NCBI GenBank assembly: GCA_963691815.1
Contig: OY829651.1
Location: 12,832,917-12,896,916, forward strand
Source: Echiichthys vipera
Taxonomy: Eukaryota; Chordata; Actinopteri; Perciformes; Trachinidae
Reading direction: 5' to 3'
Length of the DNA stretch: 64,000 nucleotides
In this document: piece after piece, positions 10,670 through 23,333 of the stretch
Layout: every line of letters begins with the position of its first letter
Numbering within the stretch: position 1 is the stretch's first letter
The notes under the pieces: generated by a model
What the model saw: the letters and a program-made list of their open reading frames with translations, nothing else
The model's database searches: none
Told to the model about the DNA's origin: nothing
Program-made: the position numbers and the translations under genes

Positions 10670-12537
10670 AGATTAATCTCCGTTGTATCCAGGAGATATA
10701 ATGGGGCGTCTTGGTGACGCTTATATAAAAAATAAAAGATCTTAGAGTACTTTTCCACCCGTGGAGTAGACATTGTCCACTTAAACTGGATTTCTCACCT
10801 GAAGATCCAGTCTGCACAGCTACGGCTCGCCAGGCAATATCTGTTTTGCCATTGTCGTTATAATGAAAGGGTTGTGGTTCATATAGCTACAAATGCATCT
10901 AACAAATTCCCTGGAAAATAAAATTAATTCATATCAAAGTGATCTCTGTGCTGACATACTTACACCATGATAGCATTTTCAACATTAGAAGATGCAATAT
11001 GATAAAAACGTTCGTATTAAGTGGATATTCAAATGTAGTTTTTGTGATGCATGAGCTTAAGAACTAAGTACCCAAAGACATGCCTATGAATACGACCATC
11101 CTCTAATTCTTAGTTGATTAACACTCAGCATTTTGAAGACTAATCGATTAATTGATTTAATCGACAGATCTGTATAACTGAGTATGAAAAAGCATCATTT
11201 TAACTTTTTCACGAGAGTTGTGCTTATTAGTTTCATGCTAAAATAGTCATTCAGCATGAAAAGAAGCATAAAAATAACTAAGACCAAAACGACTCATCGA
11301 CTAAGAGGGGGCAGTCTGACAACAAAATGAGTAATGAATCAAACTTTGGGTGGATTGTCACTTGTTTTTGTCTCTGCCTGGATGATTCAGGTTACTCCTC
11401 TTATGTCAGGCAAGCTAAAGTAATCAAAGAGAAGAATCTATGAAAGAAAAGGGCTGTACCTGTATTATTTGTATAGAATCATTTGACCTTCTGGGAATGC
11501 TTAAAAAAAAAGGGCTCGACACACATCATGTACCAACAGAAAGAAATGCATGAGGACGTGACATTTGTCTTCACTTTTGCTTTGCTTTTTTCTCCTCTAC
11601 CAGCGTGACAAATCCATCGCTGAAAAGAGCCGATGCTGTCAGAGACCTTGAAAACCAAGCGACAGCCTTGGCGGTATGACGAGCCGTGAAGCGAGCTGTG
11701 TTGCTTGGTTTCAGCTCACAATGCAGCAACAACTGGCCCTGACGCATTAACAAATGAAGACGGATTGCGTATGATGACACAAGTTGAGTTTAATTTGCTA
11801 TTTTGCCAAAAGGGGAAAGAGCTGAGGGAGAGAGATGTATCGTGAACGTTGGAAGTTAACTCAATATATAACAAAGCCTAAAGGTGTGGCTTTGATCTTC
11901 TCTTGCTGAGGGTTGTGACATTCCCTGTTCCAGCGCGTCTGAACTCAGGTGGCTTCTTCACACCCAATAGCACGGGGAAATATCCTTATCTCCCAGACTA
12001 CACAAGGAGCTCTTGAAGTCCCTCTAGAATCTGGAAAAGCAAGCAGATTGAAACAACTGGATGAAATTGTATTATTCTTCCCTGAAGCTGAATTAATTTT
12101 ACATGGGAAAAGAGCTGTGTGGGGCTGGCTGAGGCCGGTGTGCATTGTAAATCTCTTATCTCTCTGCAGCACAGGTGGGGTCAGCCTGTTTTTTATTGCA
12201 ATCAATTCAAAATGTCAGCAGAAATTCTGGTTTATTTTCCACACGTGGAAATTTCAGTCTCATTTATTTGTCAGTGGTGTTGGATATATGTTGGGCCGGG
12301 ATTGTTGACACCTTGCATACTATGCACAAGTAATCTTCCTGTAGAGAAGTTTTTGTCAACAAGCCTGATTCCTAATCTAAATTGGCCTCACAGCACGCTT
12401 CAAAAGACCTAAAGCTCTCAGCAGGATGGAGAAACCAATCATTTTGACATTTTCTATAATTTGTACTCTTCTCTAAGCACCTAATGTACTTTAGGTAAAA
12501 AAATGAACTGCCCTAGCTTTCCCATGATAATTAAAGG
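10670..12537. other. Non-coding DNA, nothing recognised
   Basis: Short open frames occur on both strands around 11.6-12.4 kb, but none resembles a known domain and none has splice or codon support. Confidence 0.4.
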
Positions 12538-13212
12538 AGCCCTAAGTGATCAAACATGACATACATTTTATTTCCTCCGTTTTCTCGTGAAAACGAGATA
12601 ATTTTAATCCGTTTTTCTGTGATAACAAGATAATTTCCCTTCATTTTCTTGTAATAACGAGATAATTACGATTTGTTATCTTGTGATAGAGAAATTTCCA
12701 TCACACCTGACATGTCATGCCTCATAAAGACTTCTCATATCTCAAAGAACACTATGGACAACACTGACAGATGGTTTCAGTTGGGTATTTACTGTTATAA
12801 AATTAAACTTGTAAAACTCATCCTTGTACTGGTATTTATGTTATTGTAATATAATATTGTTGACAATTAAGGTTTGTTTAAAAAACTAAAAATACTGTAT
12901 TAAATGAGGACATCAGGCTCATTTGCGCCTCTGATAAAGCTGAAACCTGCCTAACCATCTTCTTAGATGACGCACATTAAGTGAACATTATCTGTAATAA
13001 AAAAGGCATAAAGTTATTTCAGCCTCTCAGGCCTTGATTGAAGTGATATGTGATGGTGATTGATATTCTCCTGCTCCTCTGACATTGCTACACTGATTCT
13101 CTAGATCGCAAATTAATTATCTCGCTAACACGAGAAAATGGAGGAAAATTATCTCATTATTACGAGAAAACGGAGGAAATAAAATGTATGTTATGTATGA
13201 CCGTTTAGGGCT
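12538..13212. mobile_element. MITE with long terminal inverted repeats
   Basis: The left end (AGCCCTAAGTGATCAAACAT) and the inverse of the right end (AGCCCTAAACGGTCATACAT) align. Both continue through ACATACATTTTATTTCCTCC and GTTTTCTCGT into repeated units of the form ATTATCTCG..A.CGAGA. The inverted arms run for about 100 bases or more. The 675-bp unit has no coding frame. The superfamily is not certain. Confidence 0.85.
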
Positions 13213-13521
13213 TGTGTAGATAATAAATCCTCTTTGTTTACTTTTGATTACTATTTAGTATTTTATATACATGTATATACACAGTCTGTCACTCATTACT
13301 GTTTTTCCAGTCCATATAGATGCTGTTTGAACAGTCTGTACACACCACATTCTTTACCATAAACACACATCACAATAAATATTTTTGTTTGCCTGTTTTT
13401 ATTCTGTTCGCTCAAGACTCCTCTGAGCCACTTATTTTGGCAGTATCTATATGGTGTGGGTGTGTGTCAGGGAGCAAGAACAAGAGAGAGAAAAATACTT
13501 GCTCTCCAGCTGATGCTACCT

Positions 13522-13553
<32 letters not shown>

Positions 13554-14977
13554 TTGCACATTAAATAGCCTTAGGTTACCATCCATGCTGCAGAGTTACT
13601 ATAGTCACAGCAATTGCTGGATCCAGACAACTGTGTACTAAGATGGGATGGCAGAACCTCTTCTGTAAAAGCCATTCGTTATGAGCACACACCATGATCA
13701 AAGTTGAACAATAAATTATTCAAACAAATTAAAGGGTTAACTTAGGTACTAAAGTATGGGATGTGTTAAAGTCAGTAGTGTGAGATGCATGAGTGGAGGA
13801 TGTTGGTACTGATGTTGAAAAGGTGCACGAAAGCAAAGCAAAAAAGTCAAGTAACATCACTGAGCCAAATAAGAGAGCAGCAGCAGCATTAGCAGTAGCA
13901 GCAGCAGCAACATAACCCAGGAATGCCCTCAGGTGTTCCTAGTTGCTCTGACGATCACCTGCAGAGAGAGCACAGGTGAATCACACAGCAAACTCGATAT
14001 GATACATCAGGGATCAGTTTCATGATTTATAAAAAACACTCCTGTCAAACACTGGTTTTCTTTGACTCAAAGTGCAACAATTAAGCAATATTACACAAAA
14101 AAGTTTTCCATGATGGTAAAGCTCCCCCTCTCGTATAATATTGCTATTATATAATCAAAATGTATTCACACTGTGGGAAAATTTGCTCTTGAGATACTAT
14201 CTTTTATGTGAAATAAACCCAAAACCAAAACACTTGCACCAGAGCAGAGGCGTCGCAGCTATGCATTTGGTTGAAGAGGATACATCCATGGGTAGATGGC
14301 AGTAATGGACGTAAAACTCTGTGATTACTCACCAATAAAGAAGAACAATATGCATAAATAAAGCAACTTTTTTATCATCATTAAAAAACTTCACTATCTG
14401 ACATGCTTTTCAGTTTCAGTTTTCTATATTTAATATCTTATTTATTCTTAATTCTTTCATGTGTGGGCTGTCCGCCTATTTAGCAGAATGTTTCTGAATA
14501 AATATAATGGATAGCTTAATAGTTTACTGAAAAAATACTGGTTGCAGTAAATATCTATTCTATTTATTTTAGTTTATATATCTACACTTGAATTGTGTGA
14601 TTTCTTCTCACATTATCTGTAAACGCAAAGTGATGTGTGTTAGTGATGTGTCAATTGACTGAAGAATGAGTCTAAAGCTATTTTTGATTATTTGTAAGAA
14701 GCAGTACAGTGCTAAACCTACAACTGGTGGTCGATCCATGGTAGTTTGGGCTGAAGTGAACGAGGGCAGGTGCGTTCCATTTCATCCCCCGCTCCTCCCC
14801 CCGCCCAATTTAAATGAGCTCTCCAAGTGGCCTCTGCGTGACGTGTGCTGCTACGTAATGCCAAAGAGGCCAGTAGAAACAACGTATCGAAAACAGGGTA
14901 CAACTTTAAGATAACTTCTACTAACTTTGTCATCCTTCACTATGACAACAAGTGGACTTTTAAAATTAAATAACGAG
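13213..14977. other. Non-coding DNA with TG and CAG repeats
   Basis: No coding frame or transposon was recognised. A short imperfect CAG/AGCAGC run lies at about 13877-13911. Confidence 0.4.
13521..13554. repeat. (TG)n microsatellite
   Basis: Alternating TG units with one internal TT step. Confidence 0.9.
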
Positions 14978-15212
14978 TGGATTAATTAAATTCAATTAAA
15001 TTTTATTTATAGTGCCAAATCATAACAGAAGTTATCTCAGGACACTTTACAGACTAGGTAAAGACCACACTCTATGATAAACAAAGACCCAACAATTCCC
15101 CCGTAGAGTATGGCGGCAACGAAAACCTTCCCTATTATAGGCAGGAACGTCAGACAGACCCAGCTCTGTGGAGGACAGCCATCTGTCTTGACCGATAGCT
15201 GCTGTTTCATTC
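14978..15212 (-). mobile_element. L2-like LINE 3' UTR, inverted copy
   Basis: On the minus strand this matches the 3' UTR at 10401-10665. The matching blocks are the CCGTACTCTA-type block, the GTGGTCTTTACCTA block, CTGTAAAGTGTCCTGAGATA and GATTTGGCACTATAAATAAA, followed by an ATTGAATT tail. Only the last ~235 bp of the element were inserted, so it is a severely 5'-truncated copy. Confidence 0.9.
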
Positions 15213-15377
15213 AGAGAGAGAGGAATTTTAGAAAACCTGGATGGATATTACCAACTTTCTTATAAGAATCATGGCCAGACGTGAAAAAGGCCTTGTTTGT
15301 TGTTTTGGCCTGTAAATTGATATGCCACATTTTTGTGGGTCACAAACATAAACTATATAAACAGTATTTAATACAGT

Positions 15378-15680
15378 CCATGGTCACAACAAACCTCCTT
15401 GTTTTTTTTTTTAAGTTTCCCTTGCTTCAACTCGCTTTTACTTTGCCTGGTGTTCCTGAGAATACATAATATCAGCTTATGTGATATCATGAAACATGAA
15501 CATGGATTTTTTTAAGGCCACTTTTTAATTATTTTGGTTCCACAGAGAGTGTCTGGCTGAATCCATGTTCTAATTAAATCACTGTGCAGGTATTCAGTGC
15601 ATGATACACCTCACTGCACCGTAACAAATAAAGCAGGACCAATTATCTATACTGTAAATCTGAAAACCTGAATAGATAAA
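15378..15680. repeat. Direct duplication copy A, conserved-element-like
   Basis: This ~300-bp segment recurs in the same orientation at 17558-17853. The core 15450-15603 differs from 17609-17761 by only five substitutions and one single-base length change in a T run, while the flanks are much more diverged. The core holds TGATATCA and homeodomain-like TAATTA/TAATTAAA sites. No coding frame runs through it. It could be a duplicated conserved non-coding enhancer or an unrecognised repeat. Confidence 0.8.
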
Positions 15681-16208
15681 AATACGATGTGACACTTAAG
15701 TTCTTCTTTGCCAGACTGATTCACTCTAACGCAAATGCTGCATAAAAAAAGGATTTGATTGCCTTTCACTCTAAATGAATAGAAGACAAATGTGTTTTTG
15801 AACATTGCAAAAATAAGTTCAGTGTTCAGCTCAGAAGTTCAATGGCTCTCTCATTCATGTTCTACATCAGGGGAACATCATGCTCCATTTTGTGCAGCAC
15901 TTTTTCTCTTATTTATTCTGACATGTTAAACTAATCACAACACACCATCATACGGCCCATGCAAGAGCTATTGCCAAGATGGTCAAGATTTGACCATCTG
16001 TCACCCTAGTTTTTGCAGTGTGTCCTGCACTGTTGTCATTAGTTGGAGGCTTTTCGGAAGATTCAGCATGCTGGAGCACTTCAGTGAGAGAAATCACTCT
16101 GACTCGCGTTCAGCTTGAGCCAATCAGTGCACAGATTAGAGAAAAGGAAATGAGGAAAGCAAACAAATAACTAAAGTCAAGAGGGCCTGAGATTGAAAAC
16201 TTGTTATA

Positions 16209-16240
16209 TCAGGTAAGATTATTCTTTTTAATCTTACCTA
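16209..16240. repeat. Short inverted repeat
   Basis: AGGTAAGATTA is followed seven bases later by its inverse TAATCTTACCT, then by a run of TAATC units. Confidence 0.7.
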
Positions 16241-16479
16241 ATCTAATCTAATCTATTAATCTTTGTTATTGTTTGCTAGCACACGGTAATTATAATCTCT
16301 TCTTTCAACATTTGGTTGTGTTGTAAATGTGCTAACAGGCTAACTGGCCTTCTGATTTTTACCAGTGTGTTTATGTCTAACTTTTTTGCCACGACACAGG
16401 CAACATGAGGCAAGAAAACAGTAAGCCTAAGTCAACTCTTTTATCTGCTACTAGATCTTTGCAGCTATAGTCCCAATTG

Positions 16480-16860
16480 GTCTAGTGTTTAATCTCTCCA
16501 AGTTGTCTCACACTAATTCTCCTCTCTGTGCACTAATAGTTTGCAGTTTTCAGCCAGTAAAAGACTTGGATGCTGGCCTGCAAGGCACTGTAGGAAACCG
16601 CTCCTTCCTAAAGTACTGCCAAGCAACAATGAAACTCTTACACACCTGCTCAAACATTGTGCTCCTATGCCTCTAGATTATTGTTTGCCTGTCACTCAGA
16701 GGACCCGGTGGTTGATCATCTCAGGGGAGGCTTTTCTCTGTTCTGGCCCCGCAGTGGTTGAACAAACTCCACACTGAAGTCAGAACAGCAGAGTCACTAC
16801 CCATCTACTGCCGCAGGCCGAAAACCTTCCTTTGCAGAAACAACACCTACACATGACTAT
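16480..16860 (+). mobile_element. Non-LTR retrotransposon, reverse-transcriptase C-terminal remnant
   Basis: One plus-strand frame ends with VLAPQWLNKLHTEVRTAESL followed by PIYCRRPKTFLCRNNTYT and a stop (the codons end at about 16855). This is the typical closing segment of CR1/Rex/L2-clade reverse transcriptases, in which a W-N-x-L-P segment precedes a K-T-x-L-F-R segment. Upstream the frame is broken. It differs clearly from the L2 copy at 10.0 kb, so it is another family. Confidence 0.7.
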
Positions 16861-17557
16861 GCTTGCACTCACTAACATCTTATTTCTATAAAAACCTGTG
16901 AGACAAAATCTAGCTCTAGTTCCTGCTATTGTAAAAGCATCTCAGAAGAAAATGTAATGTGATCAATTGCTGATATTCCGTGGCATGGTGATATAAGGAC
17001 GCCTTATCGTCTCCTAGAGAAAGTTTAAATAGTCTTATATATGTTAACCATTGCATTTGTGTGACTAATGATACTAATTTAGAGAAATGAGAACATAAGT
17101 GAGTTTGCTGACCCAATAAATTGTTAAGAGGTATATCTTGAATGATGCTGGGGCAGTGATAATGGTCCACTAATGATATCACGATTTTAGAATCCACTTA
17201 AGCAGCCAAGTTACAAAAGCAGTAAGCAGTGATTTAAAAAATCCCAAAGCAACTATTGAGAATAAGGGATGAGCAAAGTGCTAAAGGGACGGGTAACCAG
17301 ATTCCATCATGGAGGCCATATAGTGTGTGCAAAGGGGACGGAGTGCAAAGAGAAGGTATAACGTCTACTAAGTACGGTAGGCACCGGCCCTTTAAGGATA
17401 CCAGAATGTTGGTGATATGTGTGAGAGATTTCCGTTTGGTTTAACTGTGTGCTTTGTTGCACACTGTTAGCAGGTTCTTCAGAGTTTAACAAGAGGAAAA
17501 ATATGTTATGCAGAAGAACAAATGGGAAGGGATATGGGAGGATTAATAAGAGCCTTT

Positions 17558-17853
17558 CCATGGGTCACAACAAACTTCCTTGGGTTTTCTTTTAGGTTTC
17601 CGCGTCGGGTGTTCCTGAGAATACAAAATATCAGCTTATGTGATATCATGAAACATAATCATGGATTTTTTAAGGCCACTTTTTAATTACCTTGGTTCCA
17701 CAGAGAGTGTCTGGCTGAATCCATGTTCTAATTAAATCACTGTGCAGGTATTCAGTGCATGTCACACCTCTCGGCTAGCGCAAATGCACCATAAGAACTA
17801 AAGAAAGACCAATTATCTCTATTGTAACGCCCTTTGAAAACCTCAAAAGATAA
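17558..17853. repeat. Direct duplication copy B, conserved-element-like
   Basis: This is the partner of 15378-15680, in the same orientation and 2.18 kb away. From GTGTTCCTGAGAATACA to TATTCAGTGCATG the two copies are about 96% identical. Outside this core similarity falls off, but it can still be followed on both sides (CCATGG.TCACAACAAAC at the left, ACCAATTATCT at the right). That pattern fits an older duplication with selection on the core. Confidence 0.8.
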
Positions 17854-19307
17854 ATGCTTATGTGTTTCTATGAAGGATAAATGTGTGAGACTGCTTCCTG
17901 AGGACTGAACCCCGATAGAGTTCAAATCACACTTGGATTTAAGGCGCCTGCCTATACCTCTAAATATGATCTCAACTGCTTTGCTTAAGCCTTGACTTTT
18001 TGCTCACAATATATAATAAATCATCAAAATATACCGCTGTTAATAAAATACTTTTTTAAAATATTCATACTTGGGGATGATGGTGCCACTTCAACAGAAT
18101 AAATAATTATTTTATTTCACTGAGAGGAAATATTGCTTTCACTTCTGGAGGGGAGGAATGTAAAACTTTACGTCTCTTTGCACCAATTTATGGGTCCATT
18201 CGTCATTAAACAATTACATAGGCAGAGAATTCAATTTCCCTCCTCTCATTTCTTCTTTCACGACTGTGTTTCCCAGAAAGGGCAAAAACATAATTACAGA
18301 ATGCAGCAACACACTAACAAAGAAATATCGACTGTTGGCTTACAGGAGAACATTCTGTGTGAATTTTGAAGAGGTTTTTGTTTCTAATAATGTTTTCCCC
18401 CTCCATTATCCTGGAGACATTTTCCACTGCAGCCTTGCAGTGTGGGAGAGGTTTATATTTAAAAAGAAGGGAATAACTGTTTTCAGTCCCATAAATCTAC
18501 CTTTGTTTTGTGAACAAAGGCAAGGGAAGCTGTCTTAACTTGCAGATCAACAATGATGTGTTGTGCAGGAGGCACAAAGTATGTGTGAATGCCTTTCAAT
18601 GTGTGCCAAAGACTTGGAGCATTGTGTTGTTATCTTTCACCAGAAGCTTTTTATTTTATGTTAGTGAATGTTCGTGTGTGTAGAAGATGCATAGCAACAC
18701 ATGCATGTCTTCCTGTTTTGCAGCCAGCCACAATTTTTGGATGTCGGGTTGGAACTGAAGTCAGCTCACATGGGAGCTCATTTGGCAGACCAGCCTGTCA
18801 CTGGGGAGCATATGAAAGCTAAACCTAATGAAAGCACACACAGTCAGAACCTGCTGGCTAACATCTGCCTCGGACTTTAAGCTACAACCGGCTCCACTCT
18901 CCTCTCCTCAAAACAAAACCACACAGCTCAATTTTTTTCTCTCTTGAATTGCAGGTCTATATGATCATTTATGTGTTGCATGGGCTCAGTGGCCCGTGGG
19001 GCTTGGAAATCTTTCAAAAATGTGGTGTGTTATTCAAAACTAAGGTGATCTCAGTGAGCAAATGTGGCTTTTACATTCATGAGAGTTGTTGTGGTCGGGC
19101 TCCAGGGATGTCTTTTGTTCACTCGACTGGTTCATTGCTTCAGTCCAGAGTCAAATATCTCAACCAGAAAGGGGATGTACTGCCAATAAATTGGACTGGC
19201 AAAAAATTTGGTACAGACATTTATGATTCTAATCTAGTATAACCAGCTGGTTGATATTTTTGTTTCCTCATAAAATAAAGTTGATGCTAGGATGGATGGT
19301 CCAGAGG

Positions 19308-19452
19308 GAAGGGCAAAGGCATGACCTGCCTCTAAAGGGCTAATTGGTTGGTTGGGTTTAAACATGAGAATAAGGTTGGTTAAGTTTAGGCCAAAAATAT
19401 CAGGGTAAGCCAATCAGAGGCAGAGTAGGGCCGGTCATGCCTTTGCCGGCCC
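19308..19452. mobile_element. Small MITE-like unit with inverted ends
   Basis: GCAAAGGCATGACC at 19313-19326 is exactly inverted at 19433-19446, and the similarity continues inward (CTGCCTCT...ATTGG). No coding content. Confidence 0.65.
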
Positions 19453-19650
19453 CCAGGCATCTCCATTCCTCCTCCTGGAGAGCCGTTGCCCTGCAGGTTT
19501 TACGTTTCTCCCTGCACAATACAGATCAGTCTAATGCTTTGCTCGTTATTAAACTTCAACTCTTCTTGAATTTCATTCTTATATTGTCATGTACTCTTGA
19601 GATTCTTGTGGCATTTAGTTTAAAAAACAAAATCACAATAGGCTATATCT

Positions 19651-19827
19651 CAGTGATTCCTAAACTGGGGGGTGGGGGTATGTTTCACAACACGTAAAAC
19701 ATGAAAAATGTGACTTACTGCTTTAATGACTTATATAAAATGGATCAATAGTGAACTCAATTAATCAATCATTCCTCATCAACTAGCTTATGCGTGGGGC
19801 CTGGCAAAACAAGTTTGTAAACCACTG
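19651..19827. mobile_element. Short hAT-like MITE
   Basis: The left end CAGTGATTCCTAAACT and the inverse of the right end CAGTGGTTTACAAACT match the CAGTGGTTCTCAAACTT-type termini of hAT elements. The flanking 8-mers are CTATATCT and ATGTATAC, which do not form a convincing duplication. Confidence 0.7.
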
Positions 19828-20523
19828 ATGTATACTGTAATTCAAAAATAATGCTCCTGTTGATTTTTACGAGAAAAATAAACATGGGCATTATTTTTCT
19901 CATTCTTGAATTTTAAAATGCTTTAAGCAACTATGGATCATTTTGCATTCACTTCAGTAACAATTGCTGCTTTCTATGAAGGCAGAGGAACAAACAGGAA
20001 AGACAACATTTTATTTGCAGCAATTAGAGGTCATAAAAGGAATTTGAAGTAGGACCTTTCATAAACTGTATGTCATCTTAAATTTTAACGAATGAAGTAT
20101 ACATTATCTATTTCACTGATTGGTAGTGATATGTCAGTGTTTTTTTCCTGTGCAGCTTGAGCCAAGAATTGTAGAAACTGCATTAGGCAATTTGTGCTAT
20201 GAGACTGCCATCTGTTTTGCTAAATTATTCCCACTAATTAGTCTGAAAATAAAGAGTGGTCAGATCAGTCAATAGCTGATAAGAGGGAGACAAACAGCCA
20301 TACAGCGCTAACAGCTTTTCACATGCAATTCAAATGCACCAGTCCAATCAAAATGAACAATTAGTATAAAAAGGTCTGCATAACACAAAATGATGATTCT
20401 GAACATCACCATGGAACTCGATGTACACAGACTCAACAATCCAAAACCTTTTGTAAACACCTCGGTACCAAGAACAATGTGTCTTTTGAAACATATCTTA
20501 GTTACCATAGAAACGTGTTGACG

Positions 20524-20560
20524 AATTACTATGAATGATATGTAATCATTCATAGTAATT
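20524..20560. repeat. 16-bp perfect hairpin
   Basis: AATTACTATGAATGAT is followed, after a five-base loop, by its exact inverse, then by a T run. Confidence 0.9.
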
Positions 20561-21199
20561 TTTTTAATTATGAATTATTACTTACTTTTGGCAAGTGTGC
20601 ATGTAAACACAATTAGTATGCTTTTCTATAAAGATTGATGCCAATTTTAAATGGATTCACCATTTATGATGAAAAGCTGTAATTTAGATCTCTTAAGAAG
20701 AAAAAAATACCTAATATATACAGTGCAGAATATTTATTTTAGTGGTATTTGGGACATATAATGTACTGTATGTATAGTTGTGCAACCAGAGACCTCATTT
20801 CAGAAGAAGAAAGAAAGGAGGCATTACTTTAGGGATCTCATTTGTACAAGGTCTTTCTGATATGTTCAGTGAGGAACACATTTTTCATGCAATTTGGCTA
20901 AATGAACACTGTGGTTGTGGGCAGCGCTGACCTACAAAATTAACCTTGTTTCTTTTGTATTTTTGGAGGAGATGTAGCATTTGGTGCTCTGGTTTTCTGA
21001 AGCAGCCCGGGGGACTGCAGGCTCAGAAAGCCATGATACTCTGTCGCTCTTAATGAGACTGCACAAATGAGGGACAGAACAAAGGATTCTGATTGGCATA
21101 AAATGTTAACAAGAAGATTCAGTTGTCAACAGAAAGCAATTAAAGGTGTAACATCACCACAGACATTTAGCAATTATTTCTGAATGTATGCATTAATAT

Positions 21200-21362
21200 A
21201 CGAGGACCAGTCCCAGCCTGGTCAGATGCGTACATGAACTGATGAAGCCTCTTGGATGAGAGGTGAAACGTCTTCCAAGACAAATAACCAAGTCCAGTTG
21301 ATTTGACTGAAATTGCTTTGAGGGTAACGATGACCTGGACAAGTGAGAGTATTCACAGGCAT
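21200..21362 (+). mobile_element. Penelope-like element tail with hammerhead-like core
   Basis: The segment aligns with the inverse of 51612-51790. Shared blocks include GACCAGTCCCAG, CTGATGAAGCCTCTTGGATG, AGAGGTGAAACGTCTT, AATAACCAAGTCCAGTTG and AACGATGACCTGGACAA. The stretch 21239-21268 has the layout of a hammerhead ribozyme core: CTGATGA, a GCCTCT/AGAGGT stem with a six-base loop, then GAAA. Penelope-like retroelements are known to carry hammerhead motifs. No coding sequence is left in this fragment. Confidence 0.7.
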
Positions 21363-22264
21363 ACGAGAAACAGTGATGCTGGTAATGGAGGTCTAAATCA
21401 GCAATAGGCCAAGACTATGCATATTTTAAGAAATATCTGGATATTTTCCAAAAAATATGCTTACATGCATTTGACTGTGAGAGCTCTTACTCATACACAC
21501 CTTCTATGTCCTATTTACTTGCAACAACTTTTCATTCAGTAATGCAATGCTTGGGTTCTTAGATCAGATAAAGGAATTTCTGTTGTTTTTTTCTGAATTA
21601 AAGATTCTTGCAAGTGTGGGAATTTTCATTTCTCTTACATAGTAAAAGCTCACATACAATCTCAATAAGCCTCAAGATAATTATGGCATAGAAACATAGC
21701 TACACCTGGATTCTCCTCTGAAACCCATTTTTTCGCTGTCACATTACGCTGATGATATTGAAATCCCGTCCTGCAAGTTGACAGGACCAGTTGTGACGTA
21801 GGAAACCCTGGTCTGTCTGGATCCAGAGCTTGTCGTTGGCACACTGCAGTTCCAAGGCAGAAATGTCCAGCCATGGTGTTGACTGCTCATTTCGTTCCTG
21901 ATGTTTTGTAGCATATAAAAAACACCATATAGACTTGTTAACAAGCTTGAAAACTTAATTTTCATTGGAAGGGCTCTTTAATTTATTGGCATTTTTAAGT
22001 ATAGTATATGTAAATTAAAACATAGCTCCTACTTTCATAAACATTTTTATGTTGTATTAAAATTAAACATGTCACTTCTAGTATCAGTGTTTCTTGAAAC
22101 TTTAAATTAGATTTAGTTTCATGAATAAAGTGCAAATTCCTTATGTGTCTGTTGCAATGTTGACTCATTCATCCTCACTGATTATCGTCCATCAGCAAGG
22201 CCTAAGAGAATATTTCATTGTGTATTAGCCATTTAGTCAGACTCATGGTACAAATACATTTTCA

Positions 22265-23333
22265 TTTATTTCACATACATTTTTTTAACTTTTACTTTGA
22301 AGTTTTCACAATCTTAGTGATTCAACAACAAAATGAGGAACTACCACAACAAAGTCCAAATTTCCTACTGGGGTAAATTATGCAAATGTCACTATAGTAA
22401 AATTGACACATGTATTTTGCCAACCAGCAAAGGTACAGTTAAAGTAATAAAAAGACACAAAAATGGGACAAAAAGGTGGTTCATGTAGGTTCTTTGATCA
22501 AAAGTTGACCATAGACTGATGATCCAAGTGTTATGTTAGATCCTGAACATTTTACAAGGACTGATTTTTGTAAAACATTTTTCATAAATAAAATGTTTTT
22601 TCTTCTTTTTTCATTGATAAATAATATATACTTATTAATATCTAGGAGTCAATTGGGGGAGCAGGGACAGATAATCACCCATAGAAGCCCTTCCTAAATC
22701 CATGGAAAGTTCTAAGAAATCTGAAGAATGTTCTTGCTGAACATATGGGCTATATCAAGTTTGGCTAATGCATCCCATGAATATTGCTATGAATAGTTCT
22801 TTTGAATGAATATGTACATACATGTACATAATGAAGCATTAGGTACACATATGCAAAGTATTGAACATAGGAAATGATGGTCTGTTTCATTGATTTGTTC
22901 AGTGAATAAGCATGATGCAAGACTTAACAAAGTAGGTTAATAGCTTAGATACAAATTTGTACTGTACATGGTTCAGCCAAGTCTGTAGATCCAATCCAAA
23001 ACTGAAGAGTATTTTGGGGGGGTATATAAATTTCAAAAAGCTGATAAATAACACCTATTCCTTTTAGGTCCCCAAAACGGCAAAAAGGTTTTCACTCATT
23101 ATCCATGTTGAAGAAGTTGTCCACTGGAAATTATGTAAGACGTCCTACTACGACTTTCGGTATTTGAAACACAGTATCCAAGCATTATGTCAAGATCCAT
23201 TGATGTAAGGTACAGCTCATCTTGTTACGTTGCCCCAAATATTTTCACTACCACTCTCCCTGCAGAAGTAGAAGTTCAGTAGCTTGAGATTCAAAAAAAT
23301 ACATTGTGGTTTGGGCATTTTCTAAAAAATAAG
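22265..23333 (-). other. lingo2: Putative lingo2 3' UTR
   Basis: The last lingo2 exon must extend beyond the stop codon. The first clear minus-strand AATAAA below the stop is at 22265-22270, which would give a 3' UTR of about 1.07 kb. The position is a guess from this hexamer only. Other AATAAA/ATTAAA candidates lie near 21972-21986. No open frame of interest is present. Confidence 0.35.

Noticed and set aside
11945..12412. Overlapping open frames of 86-119 codons on both strands
   Set aside because: No recognisable domain, no splice support, and frames on both strands suggest chance.
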